From Mactra quadrangularis (taxonomy: Eukaryota > Mollusca > Bivalvia > Venerida > Mactridae): a DNA stretch of 64,000 nt. The notes beneath the pieces were generated by a model. That model was not told the origin of the DNA and did not search any database. It saw only the letters and a program-made list of their open reading frames with translations. Each line of letters opens with the position of its first letter. Within the stretch, counting starts at the first letter, position 1. This document shows positions 39,101 through 48,513 of this stretch, one piece after another. Location of the stretch: positions 39,271,917 to 39,335,916 of the forward strand of contig CM046298.1 of NCBI GenBank assembly GCA_025267735.1, written 5' to 3'. A program made the position numbers and the translations under genes.

Positions 39101-41434
39101 GAAATAATCCATAATAAAGGCAGTTAGAGTAGTGGTTACTTTCTAATTCTGTTCATGGCATAGTATGTTATCATTGTATGAAGTTTCATAAGGATCGGAC
39201 AATAAATGGCAGAAATATATGGTAAAGAAAAACTTTAACGCAATTGTTAATGACACCAGACGCCCGCCCACCTGCCTGGGTTTCGCCTAATTTTTTCGTT
39301 GAAAAATTCGGCTAAAAATTACAGCTCATTGTCATCCAGAGCATCTCCTGTCGCGGATTAGTTTATTGTACTGTTTATAGATATACACAGGGTTTTGTTT
39401 GTTTTTGTACACACTATAAAATATATAGCTGCTGGTTGTCCAACTTATTTTAAAAATTAATGTGAAGTCCTGTATCATGTTTAAAAACAGTGTTACACCG
39501 TACCTGACATTAGCTATATTAGTAGCTAACTTCTCCCAAGATATTTCTAACATCTCACCAAGTGGGTCTACAAGTTTTACACCATTATCTTCTTCAGGGT
39601 TATGTGAAGCTGTTATCATTACTCCAATACAGGCTGAGTAATAAAAATATGCAAGTTATTAGCTCAAGATCTTAACTTCAGCAAACCTGTGTCTATATTG
39701 TGAAATGAATGTGTTAATATCTCCTCAGATGAAAAATAGTTAAAAAGCAGCTTAAAAAGTTTTAGAATCCAAAACTAGATATTTATGAATATGTTATATA
39801 AACTAACCTCATATGTGTATCTTATATTCGTATCTTCAAAATATGATAAACCCTCACTTAGAATCAAAACTAAAACTAATAGCATTTTATCTTAAATAAC
39901 TTATAATATATAATACAGGTTGAGTAGTCCCAAGGTTGAGTTGTATATAGGTTGAGTTATTCTACTAACTGAATGAGTTGTCCTTACTTACAAGTTTAAA
40001 AGTCTCGGGTTGAGTTGACTACTCTTATAGGTAGAGATATCCTGACACCAGTAAAAACAATCGTTGAACCTTTGATATTGTACTTGCTTAGATTGTACAT
40101 TAACTAATTCTTGGAATAAGTTTTTTTGAGTAATTGGTTTGAAAAAAAATCACTATAAAATAAACAAACCTTTTTTCAACTTTGAACGCAGAACAGCAAG
40201 TAAACCCATTCTACATATAACATGGGGCAAATCTGATCCTCTGCAAAATAATTTTAATGCATAGCTACAATATAATACTTTAAATACATGTATATCAAAG
40301 AGTAGTGGACAGAGATATAGGGTACATATGTATCTAATTTCTAAAGTGATTTTAAACCACCATCAGTTTAGGAACAAAACTAAATTTTCTCAGTTTGAGC
40401 TTAGTAAGGAGCATACCTTATCAAAACTATGGGGTCAGAACAAAATCAAGATGTCCTAAGTGGTGTAATCAGCAGTAAACATGTTTTTTTTTTGTATTTC
40501 AGTAAGAGTCCAATAGAGTATATCTTAACTGATGTTTGAGACTGCAGCCAATTCTTAATTTAAAAATACCTGATAGATTTCACATTACTGCCCTTTGCTA
40601 TGAAATAAGAATAGGAAATTTCTTGTTGTATAAACCATCTGAACTGTTTAAAAACCAAAAATTCTAAACCTGAACAATTTAAAAACTCATTTTTGTAAAA
40701 ACAATTGACGTCTGAAAAAGCCAAAGAAGAAACCATCCCAGTTCACCCCCGCATTTGTCATGCTACCAGTCAGCTCTCTCTGGTTGCAACTGACCACAGA
40801 ACACTCCTTTCGCTCCGACCTATTACACCAGCAGTGGTCACAGAGTTACACTCATATAAGATAATTAGATTTCAGATGAAAGTGGCAAACAGGCTGTCTA
40901 ATTTTGGATATCTGGTTGTCCAATACAATAAATTCGGAGCCAAAAATTTCATAGATCAAATTAGTATTGTACCATGGCAGTAAGAGAGTCTTTGCCTTTT
41001 TGGTGTCTTACTGCACTGGGTCAGAACTACTCATTCAGACATTTAGGGGGAGTCTATCTTCAGCAGTAAACTGTATAAGTCAGTGACAGATAGTGATTTT
41101 TTCCAAACAGTAGCAAAATCTAGCATTTGATAAGAATGCGTAGTTAAGAATTTAAAAGAAATATCCTAGAAGCATGCTACCTAAAATTGTGAAAGACATA
41201 TTTTATACGTAACACCACTAATTCAGTAATTGTTTATATATTTACGTGTACAGTTGGAATATTAACATCGCGAAAAAAGGTTACTTTCGGTTTCATCTTG
41301 ATTCTTAAAAAGTGACAGCTGCATTAAGAAAGTAATTCTTACTTTGTTCTAAATCCTGCGGTTCCATACTGTATAAATTTATCTGATTTTCTGGGAAAAT
41401 TAGTAGACACTTGTTTGACAGCTTCTTCCGTCAT
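24116..41434 (-). CDS. PGM3: Phosphoacetylglucosamine mutase, 17 coding exons
   Basis: Converts GlcNAc-6-P to GlcNAc-1-P, a cytosolic step toward UDP-GlcNAc. Exons in transcript order: 41343-41434, 40170-40240, 39504-39633, 38747-38842, 38105-38178, 36751-36878, 33269-33421, 32865-32907, 32144-32224, 31038-31081, 30545-30658, 28981-29138, 28143-28206, 27719-27841, 26074-26195, 25404-25455, 24116-24193. All introns are GT-AG and all phases close, giving 540 aa (human 542). Visible family landmarks: QYGTAGFR near residue 22, the phosphoserine loop [20 protein letters not shown] with Ser64, the Mg-binding DGDADR at 276-281, sugar-binding EANGHG at 370-375, and the phosphate loop RPSGTED at 498-504. 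Ser64 and the Asp triad fall at the same numbers as in human PGM3. The start ATG has A at -3. The gene appears intact; its introns hold many SINEs and MITEs. Confidence 0.97.
24352..24525 (-). mobile_element. tRNA-derived SINE (family B), PGM3 intron 16
   Basis: Contains CCCATTTACATCTCAGTGAA, CTTGCTCAAGGTAATCAGCA and GTGCTTTTAGGTGGGTTCAT, parallel to the copy at 18138-18410, in the same orientation. Both promoter boxes are decayed. Confidence 0.65.
24864..24941. repeat. Perfect 20-bp inverted repeat, PGM3 intron 16
   Basis: TTGATGGCTAGGTGCAAAAC at 24864-24883 is the exact reverse complement of 24922-24941, with a 38-nt loop. The word GCTAGGTGCAAA also occurs in the tandem repeats at 11862-12422. 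About 400 bp away (25275-25345) GGTCAGAGCAAAACTAGTCT and AGGCTAGTCTCGTGCTGACC form a similar but degenerate pair. Confidence 0.75.
25030..25233 (-). mobile_element. tRNA-derived SINE (family A), PGM3 intron 16
   Basis: On the - strand it begins GGCGGGCGTGGCCGAGCGGT, like the 5' end of a class II (Ser/Leu-type) tRNA, continues to the B-box region GGTTTAAATCCCATTTAAAA, then TTGAGCAAGAAACTTTATCC. Best-preserved family A head in the window. Confidence 0.75.
25872..25936. mobile_element. 5' end of CAGGCCTCCTAG element
   Basis: About 60 bp starting TCAGGCCTCCTAGCAGGCCA are almost identical to the left end of the 475-bp element at 59899-60373. The right end is missing, so this copy is truncated. 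Confidence 0.7.
26825..27285. mobile_element. hAT-type MITE with perfect 8-bp target duplication
   Basis: Left terminus TAGGGGTGTAAC and right terminus GTTACACCCCTA are perfect 12-bp inverted repeats. The element is flanked by TTAATTTG on both sides (26817-26824 and 27286-27293), an exact 8-bp duplication diagnostic of hAT transposition. The interior has smaller inverted phrases (ATTGCAATAT, AACCGGTT) and no transposase. It lies in PGM3 intron 14. Confidence 0.9.
29163..29470 (-). mobile_element. tRNA-derived SINE (family C), PGM3 intron 11
   Basis: The reverse of GGTTTGATTCTAGGGCAGGG, ATGATTTAGAATCAGTGTAA, GTCAGTGACAACAACTGCCC and GCTAAATCTCAGAATTTAG matches the full copy at 37758-38056. 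The head retains a B-box-like GGTTTGATTC. Two - strand open frames (29238-29480) are shadows of it. Confidence 0.7.
30800..30982 (-). mobile_element. Partial piggyBac-like MITE, PGM3 intron 10
   Basis: GGAGTCATTGAGTGCAGAAA and the terminus CCAGTAAAGGGTTAA correspond, in inverse orientation, to internal and terminal parts of the element at 35992-36613. The far end is missing or diverged beyond recognition. Confidence 0.6.
32282..32572 (-). mobile_element. tRNA-derived SINE (family C), PGM3 intron 8
   Basis: Shares GGAGGGAGAATGGCCTTAAA, GTGACTGTCAACTGCCTTAC, AGGCTAAATCTCTGGAACAA and AAGTCTACTGATTGAGG-type head sequence (in reverse) with the copies at 29163 and 37758. Moderately diverged. Confidence 0.65.
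32590..32770. repeat. Dispersed repeat, CAGCAATAATATGTAAAATA family
   Basis: Shares ACACAGAACAATAAGATTCA, CATACTTTTCAGCAATAATA and CAGCTGGAAAAATCCCAT with segments at 44275-44490 and, more distantly, 45455-45660. The ends are loosely inverted, suggesting an old MITE. Confidence 0.6.
33866..34137 (-). mobile_element. tRNA-derived SINE, ACGGCG-tail family, PGM3 intron 6
   Basis: On the - strand it starts CCCGGGTAGATAGCGCAGTT then GGTAGAGCG (A box), then GCGGGTTTGAATCCCACCC (B box), then a body shared with 2155 and 56642, ending in TTACGGCG and a tail. This is the most complete member in the window and retains both internal promoter boxes. Confidence 0.8.
34449..35840. mobile_element. Element with TATCCCCCGC termini and a seven-unit internal tandem array
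   Basis: TATCCCCCGC at 34449-34458 and GCGGGGGATA at 35831-35840 are perfect inverted termini. A GGACGGACGG-type segment precedes the right end, as in the elements at 20328 and 22942, so these probably belong to one superfamily. The bulk is a tandem array from about 34690 to 35760, with ACTAATCAAGGGCCATAACT at about 34695, 34861, 34943, 35112, 35281, 35450 and 35619; most units are 169 bp and one is shortened to 82 bp. No transposase or other protein is encoded. Confidence 0.8.
35992..36613. mobile_element. piggyBac-like nonautonomous element with TTAA duplication
   Basis: Starts CCCTTTACTGG and ends GCGGTTAAGGG, short imperfect inverted termini with the CCC/GGG ends usual for piggyBac. It is flanked on both sides by TTAA (35988-35991 and 36614-36617), the duplication specific to that superfamily. 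The interior is unusually GC-rich for this window (around 36360-36470) and has no transposase. It sits inside the split hAT-like element. Confidence 0.75.
36901..37036. mobile_element. MITE, CTGTCAGTGGTGCATACA family (copy 4), PGM3 intron 5
   Basis: Left arm TTTGGTGCATTCATTAACCC, right arm GGGTTAATGTCTTTGCCACT then GACAGATGAATAAAA. It ends about 22 bp from the 3' splice site of PGM3 exon 6 (exon begins at 36878), so the branch-point region of that intron may lie within or right beside the element. Confidence 0.7.
37758..38056 (+). mobile_element. tRNA-derived SINE (family C), best copy, PGM3 intron 5
   Basis: Head GCCCGGCTAGCTCAGTTGGT, then a degraded B box, then CTCCCTCCTACC, GTAGGGCAGTTGTCAGTCAC, TAAATCCAGAGATTTAGCC, GGTTGACTGACCGCTGTTAC and a short A-rich (CAAAAA) tail. 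Other copies: 6752, 29163, 32282 and 55585. Its right end is about 50 bp from PGM3 exon 5. Confidence 0.8.
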
Positions 41435-42544
41435 CTTGATGCCGGCTAGTGTTACGAGTTTTTATCCTAACCTCACTAAGACTAAAACACGAAATGGAGA
41501 ATTTTAAGGGGAAATGAAGGAGGCATTGGGAAAATTGAGTTTTAATTATTTATTTCATAGAAATTATAATTCAAATAAAGTTCACTGATAATAAAAATAA
41601 TATTATTAACTACACAACTACACGTTAGTCTAGGATATTGTGGTACATTTTCTAAGTATGTAAGTTTTATAAAAACATTGAATTTTTCAGTACTATTTAT
41701 CATCTGAATTTACGAAAACTTGTTTTTAAATCGATGATAATAGAACATCATGTAGATGAGACTCTTCTTTATTTAGAATGATAGGCCTGTATACTTACAA
41801 GTGTCATTGAATTTCTTTATTTCCTTTGATATTCCATTTTGTGCATGTACTTTGGATGTCATTCACTTATATATATATAGATGGAAAAAGTGGTGAACAA
41901 CAAGTGTATGTATACCTTATTAGTTGTTGTCAATCACATGACTATGGACCTTGTGTTTAGTACTACAATTTGCTCTGAGGGTTAACTACATATTGGCCAA
42001 TGAAAATGCCTTTATTAGTGTTAATGAGTAATGCATATAGACAAAAAGAGGCCAATCTGATTAAAACCCGATCTAAAATTTTCCGCTCGCATACTCGCTA
42101 ATTTAGATCTAGCCTTATTCAAACGAAGGTCACGTTCAGGCGACCTTTTCTCATCATAATATTCATGACGAAATTGTTATGATACGTAACTTGTTTACAT
42201 CGTCTACCTCACACAATTTGAAATGGGCTGCCCAATCGAAGACTGTGAATAATACCGCTGTTAAATAGCATGCAAAATTTGGTCTAAATATAGAAATTAC
42301 GAAATCAAAATGTGATTAATAGTGTTTTCGTCTAGATGAAAGCTACGCTTTGATTGGTTGAAACCAAGTTCATCTCGACGTGACCTTCAACGGAACACTG
42401 GAGAAAGTAGAGATCCTTTACGACAATGCTCTACAGGATATCTTTTTACGGAGATTGCAAAGAGGTCATCCAAACAGCATTTTTCCTCAAGAGACAGACA
42501 CTTAACTAATACTTTTCTGTGCTATCTACTTGGTGCTATGTTCT
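41435..42544. other. Upstream flank of PGM3, candidate promoter region
   Basis: No second coding exon is visible here. The sequence immediately 5' of the PGM3 ATG (41435-41480 read on the - strand) is compatible with a short 5' UTR. Around 42059-42390 GAAGGTCACGT and ACGTGACCTTC face each other about 250 bp apart, possibly an old foldback element. No reliable TATA box or CpG island is seen. Confidence 0.35.
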
Positions 42545-42695
42545 ATTTTACTCAAGTGTCATTGAGGCATACATTAACTCCACTAACTAAAATCTACTAA
42601 TATTGATCATAAGTACAGAAATACTGTAGTGAATATTTGAACATAGAGGGACCCCAGAGTTAATGTATGCGCCACTGACAGTTGAATGAAATTGA
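42545..42695. mobile_element. MITE, CTGTCAGTGGTGCATACA family (copy 5)
   Basis: Left arm TTACTCAAGTGTCATTGAGG then CATACATTAACTCC; right arm GAGTTAATGTATGCGCCACT then GACAGTTGAATGAAA. The right arm is the best-preserved terminus of the family. Confidence 0.7.
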
Positions 42696-45600
42696 ACAAA
42701 ACTTTCTTGTTCGGTTATGTTCATCACGTAAGTAGTAAATAAAGACCAACAAAATAAATTTACAAGTATTATGTATTATAATATATAATTTAAACAAAAT
42801 ACAAACAAGTTTATGTATAAAAGAGCACTAAGATTTCATCTGTCAATATAATACTATTGTCAAGTCTTCTAAAACAAAACATACAGACATACAAGATGAA
42901 ATATCACATTCAAAATACAAAAAAATGTAAACTCAATATTATATAAGATGTTAAGAGTAATTTTGATGGTTCATAAATAATACAAGACAGCAAGAGAGGT
43001 ATACATGTATACTGTGTCATCCAAAATTACCTTTATACTAGTAAAACAGCTTTTTTCATTAATACAATTAAGCTTTATTTCAGATATATTCACATATTAA
43101 GATAGTTATAATAGAAAGTAACATTAGAGAGGGGAATTACCGGCATATGTATTATATATTTATACAAATGTTATAGTTATACATGTATCTTAAGATATGG
43201 TTTTAATTTTAAGGATTAGTAAAAATTTACAAGTAAATTATACATTATCAAAGTGTAAAAGTATTTATGGTTGACACTGTATACTGGTACTCAATATGAT
43301 ATATGACGTAAGAGTAATTTTGATGTTACATAACTTAAACTAATACCAACTGGCCAGAGAGGCATGTTTTTATTCTCCGATTCCTTTTCTGACTCAATTG
43401 TATTTTGTATCAACATATTAATCTTATGCATAAGTATGCCACAATATCGTAATTTAGAGCGGCCCCTAGTCACAGAGTCATGAAAAAATTACAGTAGCAT
43501 CTTAAAGAGGAAAATAAATTTCATTAAGGCGATTTTCGTAAGTAGTTGGGAACATGGGTGCATGGGTACTCATTTCTTATTAACCCACATAATATTTAAT
43601 TTCATATACTATTTTATATCATATTAACAAGTATTAATTATTGATTTTAGATATGAAAATGATATTTTGATTCGTATTTTAAAATACATACATTAAACAT
43701 ACATAAACATACACTAATAAATATGCCTAAGCAGAATTAATAACTATATTTCTTCACTTTTTTTGCATGTAAGTTTTTTAATATCTAATGTTTTTACTTG
43801 AAAAATGGATTTCTAACGCTTTTTGATGTTGTTTAAATTTTTAAGCATGAATTTGTTTAACAATATGATCGCCAAGAAAAGAGTGTGTTATTGGATATAA
43901 GGGTTATGTACTTAGCTTTTACCGGTAAAGCTTTTATGGCAAGTAAACTTAGTTGGCAAAATATAAAAATTATAATTTAAAAGCATCACTTAATTAAGTC
44001 ATAATACACTGATTTCATTGTAGAATCATATAACATAGCTGCGGACATACTCTACTGTTTAAAATTTCAATAATATGGTGGTCAATTGCCCACATTTAAT
44101 TCATAGAGTGGACGGTCTACATGTGCATGTTAATATAATAGTGAATACTATCAGATATATTTGAGATAACATTTATACCTCAACACTGATATACTATGAT
44201 AATGAAAACACTAATAAAACAGTGAATACAAAGAACCCCTGCTATTGTCTAATAGACTTAACTCAAGTTGATGGATTTTTCTAGCTGAAAAACTTTGTAT
44301 GTACTAGAAGTGTGGAACAAAGTTGAAACACAAATTTAAATACACAGAACAATAGGTTTTAATCTGCATCGCATACTTTTCAGCAATAATATGTAAAATA
44401 AATTCATTCTGCATCAATGCAATGGGTACAAGCAACCCTTTTTCAGGTGGAAAAACCCAAACATACAGTTGAGTTCCAATTAAGAACTATTACTTCAATT
44501 AAAATTTCAAAATGAACATATTTACAAAAGCATTACAAAACTAACAAGAAAACTGTTCATTTTTGATGAATATGAAGTAATAATATAATAAATTAACTGT
44601 AAATGAAGAAAAACACATGACATTTTCTTTTAACCAAAATTTAATAATACATTAACATTCTTTAACCTCAATATATTTACAACTTCCAACAAAATGAGAG
44701 TGGAGTAACTAGGTCAGCTAACATCCCTCTCAATCAGTCCCTCAAGATGTGAAGCTTGATTATTGTGTCTGCACTAAGAATATTGGGTTTTCTTTTATGC
44801 TTTACATTAAATGTGATATTACTCGATAAAATATATAATGAAAATATAATTTTTCGTTGTAGTGAAAATATTACCTAATATTTTTATCATCAATGACATC
44901 ATCTTAGAAGATAAATGACGTCATATTAGAGAAGACATGACGTTTCATAATCATTTATGTAAAATACCTCTAACAAAACATAGAACTAAGCATTAAAGAA
45001 ACAGAATATTCATCAACTTAGGTGAAAGATCTTTTTATTTCAACTTGTGAACTCAAAAACAACATTTTCAACAAATATGCCAATTGTGAAAATGTTTTTT
45101 GAGCTCACTCGAAGAAATTAAAATTGATCTTACACCAAAGTTGAGGAATATCCTCTTTATCTGCATAGACAAGGCACATACAAAGCATTCTATACTATAC
45201 ATCCTTTCTGTACTGCTGGGAAAACCAATTCAAAGTAAAGTTTATACTTTAAAGTAAATAGGTAACACAATATCTGTATTTAATCATTATAACACTTTTT
45301 GAAGAGATCCAGTAATGATTGGTATAAAAATAAGCTCCAGTATTGAACGGGAGTTTAGTACTGATAAGTAAAGACTTGGGTAACTCTATTTATATTGAAC
45401 AAACTTTTACTTTCATTATATTTCTTAAAAGTCAACTTAAATATCAATAGACTATATCCGGAATTCAAATATTTGGGTTTTCCCCTCCGGTACAAACAAA
45501 CTTTCACCGTTACAATGTAAACACTTGTACAAAGAACAATAGGAATTAATCCATAGTTCATGCTATTTAGCAATAATGTGTAGAAAACTTTGTTTGTACC

Positions 45601-46629
45601 GGCTGTGCACGGACAGAAAATCCCATAAATTTGAATTCCAGATTAGGTCCATTGTTTTACACAAAACCAGTCTACATCTTTTTTTATTTACAGGAAGTAA
45701 GCCTAGTTTTGCTTTTACCCATAGATATGTTTTAAAAACCACAACAACACAAAAACCATGTATAACTAACACAAAAACAAACATACAGGTAATATTAAAG
45801 AAATACATGAGGACAACAAGTTATGGAATGGTACATCTACAATAAGACAGGTATAAAATATTTATGATAACAGGTGAAAGTTAAACTTCCAAATTAATGA
45901 AATTCCTGAATTTTATAATTTCATCAGCTTTTTCATAGACAAGGAAGCGTTCATCATGTCCAAAATAGTCTGAACTTTAAGACTAATTATGAAAACCTTC
46001 AGGGTCTATTGTCATGTGATCTACAATAGCAATTAATACGGTAAACAAGAATTTGTTTAGTCTTTTCATTCTACACAAATCAATAAAAGATTCCAAATAA
46101 AATAACTACTACTTATCTGTATCCAAAAAATTCCCAAAGGGTCATAAGATCTTAATAGATTTGTCTTTGACCTTGGACCAAAAATTGAATTGAAATGTTA
46201 AAGAGATAAATTGCAAATATTTTGTTCATAAGATTCAGAGTGAAAAATTACAACTCAGGGTTAATTTGAGCATTTTAGATTTTATGCGCTATTAGATTAT
46301 TTTATATTTTTGGCAAGTCCAAGAAATTGATGGGAAAAAATGTTAATTAACTTTCCATACACTTTTAATCATGGATGACAGATGATTACTACAACAATGT
46401 AAGAATGTTAAGATTTAATTTGAGACAAAAATCTTGATTTGAAAGGTCAAGAGAAAATTGAGCCCTGTGTTTAGGCCACAGTGGGTAAGTATGAGAGGTA
46501 AAAACAATGGATAAATGACAATAATGAGTATATCACAGTTAAATAATACATACACTATATATACAAAAATAATACTGATCTATCCCTGTTGTTGAGTCAT
46601 AACCTCGTAACTTCAATTCCAAAAAGGTA

Positions 46630-46849
46630 AGGCCACAACAAATTGATCATATGTTCTATGGATTCGCTCGCACCTTAATTTTGATGGCTTTTACAAAAAA
46701 ATTATTTTTATTTCCTCACTCGCTCATAAAAATTTGGTCAAACTGCTATATAAAGCAACTGAATAAAGTTTTTTTTTTTTTCTTCGCTCGCTCGCCCTAT
46801 TTCTTTTCTAGAAAAATCCGTAGAACATGTAATCAACTTGTTGTGGCCT
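46630..46849. mobile_element. AGGCCACAACAA MITE (copy 1)
   Basis: Left end AGGCCACAACAAATTGATCA then TATGTTCTA; right end TAGAACATGTAATCAACTTG then TTGTGGCCT: long inverted repeats of about 35 bp. The interior has CGCTCGCTCG-type runs. Two close relatives lie within 3.4 kb (47788 and 49826). No TA or other target duplication is convincing. Confidence 0.85.
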
Positions 46850-47220
46850 AAAGTTACTAGGTTTTGACTAGACAACACTATGATAAAAAACCCTAAGTAC
46901 AGCAATCCCTGAATGAACTTAAGTTATAACGTGAAATTATAAGTATACATAAGAGAGAATAATTTAACAAGGAAATGAGTTACATTTAAATAACACAGTT
47001 CTTTTATCTAAATAATTAAAAAACATTTCAACATGAGGGCCAATATTGCCCAAAATAACTTCAGCTAACAAAATTTCTAAATTAGACCTGGTGACCTTGA
47101 TTTGACCTAAAATAACCAATTTTCAAAATAAATGACCTTTATATTGTTAATTTGACCCAGTGACCTAATTTTTGACACAACATCACCAAATATTGAACTT
47201 GTCAGAGATATCATAAATAT

Positions 47221-47324
47221 CGAAGCAGGTAATTATATTTGATGAACAGTAGAGCAAAAGTGCAATCTTTGTCGAAGCAGGTAATTATATTTGATGAACA
47301 GTAGAGCAAAAGTGCAATCTTTGT
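47221..47324. repeat. Perfect 52-bp tandem duplication
   Basis: Positions 47221-47272 and 47273-47324 are identical (starting CGAAGCAGGTAATTATATTT). Perfect identity in non-coding DNA suggests a very recent duplication or an assembly artefact. Confidence 0.95.
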
Positions 47325-47787
47325 CGTGTTCACAGTCAAAACTTGACCATCCACAGACAACTAACATCAAACAAACCAAAATAAACATCCTAATGAGCTA
47401 ATGGTCATGTGATAAGCAAAAATCAGTGATAACAAGTACATAGGGAAAAGGTACAAAAGGATTTCAAAGATGTATGTATGGCTAGTAAATTCAACTCAAG
47501 TTGATTGTCAACACATAATAATGGTGATATTTATCCACATTTAAACATGATTAATTTTGTCAATACTTAGTAAAATTCAAAAATCAATACAAACAACAGT
47601 GGATTTCATGATAAGTCTAACAATAAATCAGATAATAAGAAAATATCTAGAAAACAAATCCTGCTCAGTGAGATGGAGGTCAGCATGAAAGATCAGATTA
47701 GTCAAAATGTGTAGCCTCGTTAAATAAATTCATCATTAATTTTAGACAATCAATAAGTTAGAGCAAAACAAGTACAGATGCTTCTTT

Positions 47788-48004
47788 AGGCCACAACAAA
47801 TTGATCATATGTTCTATGGATTCGCTCACACCTTAATTTTGACAGTTTTTACAAAAAAAAATATTTTTATTTCCTCGCTCGCTCATAAAAATTTGGTCAA
47901 ACCGCTATATAAAGCAAGTGAATAAAGACTTTTTTTTCTTCGCTCGATCGCCCCATTTTTCCCCAGAAAAATCCGTAGAACATATGATCAAATTGTTATG
48001 GCCT
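47788..48004. mobile_element. AGGCCACAACAA MITE (copy 2)
   Basis: Same termini and CGCTCGCTCATAAAAATTTG interior as the copy at 46630, with small differences including T for C in the right arm (TTGTTATGGCCT). Confidence 0.85.
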
Positions 48005-48072
48005 TACAAGGACTAGTTTTGCACTGATCCATTTATTTGTCAAGTGACAAATATGAACTATCAATCTATATT

Positions 48073-48472
48073 AGGCCATGCCATATCGGAATTTTGTTAA
48101 GCGTCAGCGTGCGCATAGGTTTTAGAGTCCTCAATCAAATAAAATAAAAAATTGTTAGTGGAATTTTCTTCAATAATTCTGTTGTTCCGGGATTCGATAA
48201 CTAATTTTTCTCAGGAAATACTGAAAGTTCTTTGTTTCTGTGTACTGATTAATGAAAATGTACATGTGTATGTTGTATATACTTTTTATTGAATTGCTTT
48301 AATCTCACATTGATGTCATAAACATTCATGTACTACCAAGTACTTATTTGTGTGAATACTTGCTGGGGTGGACATGTGTTTTCTTTTTTTGGTTTATGTG
48401 TTATTGTGAATAGGAACCTAGGTTTGTCAAACTTGAGTTGACGCTTAACAAAATTCTAATTTGGCATGGCCT
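48073..48472. mobile_element. AGGCCATGCCA MITE, distinct 400-bp family
   Basis: Left end AGGCCATGCCATATCGGAAT then TTTGTTAAGCGTCA; right end TGACGCTTAACAAAATTCTA then ATTTGGCATGGCCT. The inverted repeats are about 34 bp. It shares only the outer AGGCCA with the neighbouring AGGCCACAACAA family, suggesting the same transposase may recognise both. It ends 41 bp from the SIMC1-like stop codon. Confidence 0.8.
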
Positions 48473-48513
48473 TATTGTTAGAGTCAAGGAAATTAATGTA
48501 GGAAACATTCATT

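Larger units (their letters stand above)
42696..48513. other. AT-rich non-coding stretch; possible long 3' UTR of the SIMC1-like gene
   Basis: No exon recognised on either strand. It lies directly downstream of the SIMC1-like stop codon on the - strand, so part may be its 3' UTR; no poly(A) signal could be singled out. Dispersed repeats lie at 44275-44490 and 45455-45660 (related to 32590-32770), and the latter has inverted ends (GGTACAAACAAACTTT / ACTTTGTTTGTACC). A perfect CRE-like palindrome TGACGTCA is at 44916-44923. Confidence 0.4.
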
